Part shown: one piece after another, positions 6,275 to 7,945 of the stretch
Layout of the letters: every line of letters begins with the position of its first letter
Position numbering within the stretch: the stretch's first letter is position 1
DNA from: Flavobacteriales bacterium UBA2798
Lineage (GTDB): Bacteria > Bacteroidota > Bacteroidia > Flavobacteriales_D > UBA2798
Direction of reading: 5' to 3'
Assembly: GCA_002351955.1 (NCBI GenBank)
Contig: DEHO01000003.1
Span: forward strand, 15,984-23,928
DNA: 7,945 nt
Notes under the pieces: generated by a model
What the model was told of the DNA's origin: nothing
Database searches by the model: none
Seen by the model: only the letters and a program-made list of their open reading frames with translations
Made by a program: the position numbers and the translations under genes

Positions 6275-7737
6275 CAACGGGGATTCTGAAAAAATTCTCC
6301 GGCATTACCGCCATAGTGAGGGTTATTTCCTCCCCATGGATTATCGATGTCGATATTCGGACTGTTGCGTGCATTCAGCATTTGCTGCCAGCGATGGTTA
6401 CGTACTTCTCCGGGCACATCTGAATGTAAAACCACATAATCGTTGGTTACCAGATCGGGCAAATAGAAAATAAATCGTTTGTTATTGAACTGTCCCAGCT
6501 TTTTGTATTGCCAAACCTGGTAAGGATAAGAGCTCGGCTCATTCGGACGGTCAAGTACCCAATCCGGAGATCCGTATTTTAAATAAATTGCACCGCGATC
6601 GGTTTGGTAACCACGTTTAATACTGGTCGCAAAAAGTTTTTCCACCATTGCCACGGTCGATTTATACCTCAGCCAGGCATATTCCGGAGTAACGGGTTCT
6701 CTGTTTTTCCAGAACTGATAGAAGAACTGCTTTTTAAAATTCATATCCTGAATTCTGGCAACAGAATCGATAAATAATATTTCCGCTGGCAATGCAATTG
6801 GACGCAAACAAAAAATGTATTCGTTAAGCGTATCTGAATTGGTTATCTTATCTACGAAAGTTGCTTTAATATCCGTTTTTAGCAGCGATTCCAAACTAAT
6901 ATCTGTTTCAGGATTATTGCGCTGAAATTCCCAGGAGTTGACAGCAATAATTTCATTGTTTTTATTTCTGGCCTCTACAACCAATTCATAAGTGCCCGAT
7001 GCAAGTTTTGAGATATCAAAAACCGTTAATACCGGAATCACCTCTTTTACGGATTGTCGTTGTGATTTGGACAATCCAGGAACAGTTTCGCCGGTGCGTT
7101 TTTCGCGCACAAATTGGGTTAGCAAAAACAATTCGCCTTCACCAAGACGAAGTGAATTGTAGATTTCAAAATAGTAAGCGAGCTTTTCAAACTCCGGCGA
7201 ATAATAATTCGAAACAAATGGAACGAGATCCATCCCACCTTTTGTTAAAGGCCCCAGTTTTTCCGCTTTCTTATACCCTTCTATTTGCTGAATATCTGAA
7301 AAGAAAATGCTTGGCGGCGTTGAAGAAATATTGAGTGGTAAAACGGTGGTAATGGTATTAAGCGAATCCATAAAAAGATCCCGGACAGTGATTTCCATTT
7401 CGTAATTATCAGGATTCAGGGCAAAACGGTGCTGATCCATAAAGTCAGACAACAATGAATCTACCATTTTCGGACTATCAATAACAGCCTTTCTGAAATC
7501 GATAATCGTTTCGCCCTTTTTGATAATCTCGGTAACCTCAACTTTCGCGCTGATGGTTTTATCATCATTCCGCTTCAGTTTACAGCTCGAAGTATTGATC
7601 TGCAGATAAACCTCAACCAAGGCTTTCCCGTCGGGCGTTGCAAAGCGTTTGTGATCGAGATACACCTCAAGACGAGCCCGCTGAGCATGTCCTGAAACAA
7701 CAGCAAGCACCAACAGCAGAAAAACAACTCTTTTCAT
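6274..7737 (-). CDS. GWxTD-domain protein, secreted
   Basis: This is a 487-residue exported protein of unknown function. Residues 1-18 form a Sec signal peptide: MKR, a Val/Leu-rich core, then a G-H-A cleavage site before Gln19. There is no lipobox cysteine, so it is not predicted to be a lipoprotein. The middle looks beta-rich (for example FDISKLASGTYEL, extracellular beta-sandwich-like). The C-terminal ~170 residues match the GWxTD domain: a helical segment, then the naming motif in variant form GYQTD (376-380) followed by RGAIYLKYGSPD. The tail is rich in Asn, Gly and Pro. GWxTD proteins are common in Bacteroidota and have no settled role. Start choice: the ATG at 7737 gives a clean signal peptide and sits about 16 nt after a promoter -7 box. 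The in-frame ATG at 7752 lies immediately at that box, and starts further upstream read through it. Confidence 0.88.
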   Translation of the reverse strand: MKRVVFLLLVLAVVSGHAQRARLEVYLDHKRFATPDGKALVEVYLQINTSSCKLKRNDDKTISAKVEVTEIIKKGETIIDFRKAVIDSPKMVDSLLSDFMDQHRFALNPDNYEMEITVRDLFMDSLNTITTVLPLNISSTPPSIFFSDIQQIEGYKKAEKLGPLTKGGMDLVPFVSNYYSPEFEKLAYYFEIYNSLRLGEGELFLLTQFVREKRTGETVPGLSKSQRQSVKEVIPVLTVFDISKLASGTYELVVEARNKNNEIIAVNSWEFQRNNPETDISLESLLKTDIKATFVDKITNSDTLNEYIFCLRPIALPAEILFIDSVARIQDMNFKKQFFYQFWKNREPVTPEYAWLRYKSTVAMVEKLFATSIKRGYQTDRGAIYLKYGSPDWVLDRPNEPSSYPYQVWQYKKLGQFNNKRFIFYLPDLVTNDYVVLHSDVPGEVRNHRWQQMLNARNSPNIDIDNPWGGNNPHYGGNAGEFFQNPR

Positions 7738-7753
7738 AGAAGAACAATTCATG

Positions 7754-7782
7754 TAAAGATACGCAAAAGCAGAACCTTGCAA
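7754..7782 (-). promoter_or_regulatory. Promoter of the GWxTD / glycosyltransferase unit
   Basis: On the minus strand TTG (7782-7780) is followed after 18 nt by TATCTTTA (7761-7754). This matches the Bacteroidota pattern TTG-N17-23-TAnnTTTG except for the last base. Transcription would begin near 7747-7750, giving a leader of roughly 10 nt before the ATG at 7737. The placement also helps choose that start over the ATG at 7752. Confidence 0.55.
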
Positions 7783-7891
7783 GCGAAAACAAGGACATTG
7801 ACATCCAGGTTGTAGAATCGGCAGCTCCAGGGGAAACAAAGGACTTGGATGAAATTATTTCCACTCTTTTTCGGAATGTTGCCCCAAAAAG

Positions 7892-7920
7892 TTTGCCATA
7901 ACGAACTTTTTGTATTTTTG
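7892..7920 (+). promoter_or_regulatory. Promoter of tRNA-Ser
   Basis: TTTG (7892-7895) is followed after 17 nt by TATTTTTG (7913-7920), an exact match to the Bacteroidota -7 consensus TAnnTTTG with a full -33 TTTG. Only four bases (CAGC) separate the -7 box from the mature tRNA 5' end, so transcription is expected to start at or within a few bases of it. Confidence 0.68.
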
Positions 7921-7924
7921 CAGC

Positions 7925-7945
7925 GGAGAGATGGCAGAGTGGTCG
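7925..7945 (+). tRNA. tRNA-Ser, 5' end only (cut by window edge)
   Basis: The last 21 bases, GGAGAGATGGCAGAGTGGTCG, have the form of a bacterial tRNA-Ser 5' end: a GGAGAGA acceptor strand, TG at positions 8-9, then the D-arm GCAG and D-loop start AGTGGTCG. The anticodon, long variable arm and 3' half lie outside the window, so the isoacceptor cannot be stated. The strong promoter immediately upstream supports a real gene. Confidence 0.82.

Larger units (their letters stand above)
7738..7924. other. Divergent intergenic region between the GWxTD gene and tRNA-Ser
   Basis: These 187 bp hold the minus-strand promoter (7754-7782) at one end and the plus-strand tRNA promoter (7892-7920) at the other. 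A plus-strand frame stays open from just after a TAG at 7737-7739 to a TAA at 7900-7902, but it contains no ATG and no convincing start. No hairpin terminator or repeat stands out. Confidence 0.5.

Noticed and set aside
7738..7839. Longer N-terminus for the GWxTD protein starting at 7839 or 7752
   Set aside because: These starts read through or lie against the promoter -7 box and place extra Cys-rich residues before an otherwise clean signal peptide.
1..7945. Mobile elements, CRISPR arrays, toxin-antitoxin or defence modules
   Set aside because: All coding space is taken by housekeeping or envelope genes; I saw no direct-repeat arrays, transposase motifs or terminal inverted repeats.

Overview
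The window looks like a piece of a Bacteroidota chromosome, most likely from the Flavobacteriales side of the phylum. This rests on three things: a GWxTD-type protein, the rsfS-ftsH-DUF2007-cdsA gene order known from this phylum, and promoter-like boxes of the TAnnTTTG type with no strong Shine-Dalgarno sequences. The lineage call is inference. Coding density is very high, gene boundaries interlock, and I see no transposase, phage gene, CRISPR array or toxin-antitoxin pair.

Layout, left to right. The left edge holds the N-terminal part of a biotin protein ligase on the minus strand (1-445). A 78-bp divergent intergenic region follows, with an imperfect inverted repeat (464-484) and weak promoter boxes. 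From 524 to 5242 six genes run on the plus strand as one compact operon: rsfS (ribosome silencing factor), ftsH (membrane AAA protease), a 71-residue DUF2007-family protein, cdsA (CDP-diacylglycerol synthase), a low-molecular-weight protein tyrosine phosphatase, and a short RsmI-like SAM-dependent methyltransferase. Each junction is either a gap of at most 5 nt or a 1-nt overlap, so transcription and translation are probably coupled.

That operon meets a minus-strand pair head-on. The stop codons of the two converging genes abut inside one TGATCA palindrome (5240-5245), leaving no intergenic space. The minus-strand pair is a secreted GWxTD-domain protein (7737 to 6274) followed by a family 2 glycosyltransferase (6274 to 5243), joined by a TGATG overlap. 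A good promoter candidate precedes the GWxTD gene. The right edge holds the first 21 nt of a tRNA-Ser gene on the plus strand, directly behind a near-ideal promoter.

How the genes fit together: the plus-strand operon combines ribosome control, membrane protein quality control and phospholipid precursor synthesis, an envelope-growth housekeeping set. The minus-strand pair is also envelope-oriented, with an exported protein and a surface-polysaccharide-type glycosyltransferase. I found no clearly new biological system. The points most worth a second look are the small DUF2007 protein between ftsH and cdsA, the divergent methyltransferase, the GWxTD/glycosyltransferase pairing, and the compact regulatory DNA at 446-523 and 7738-7924.
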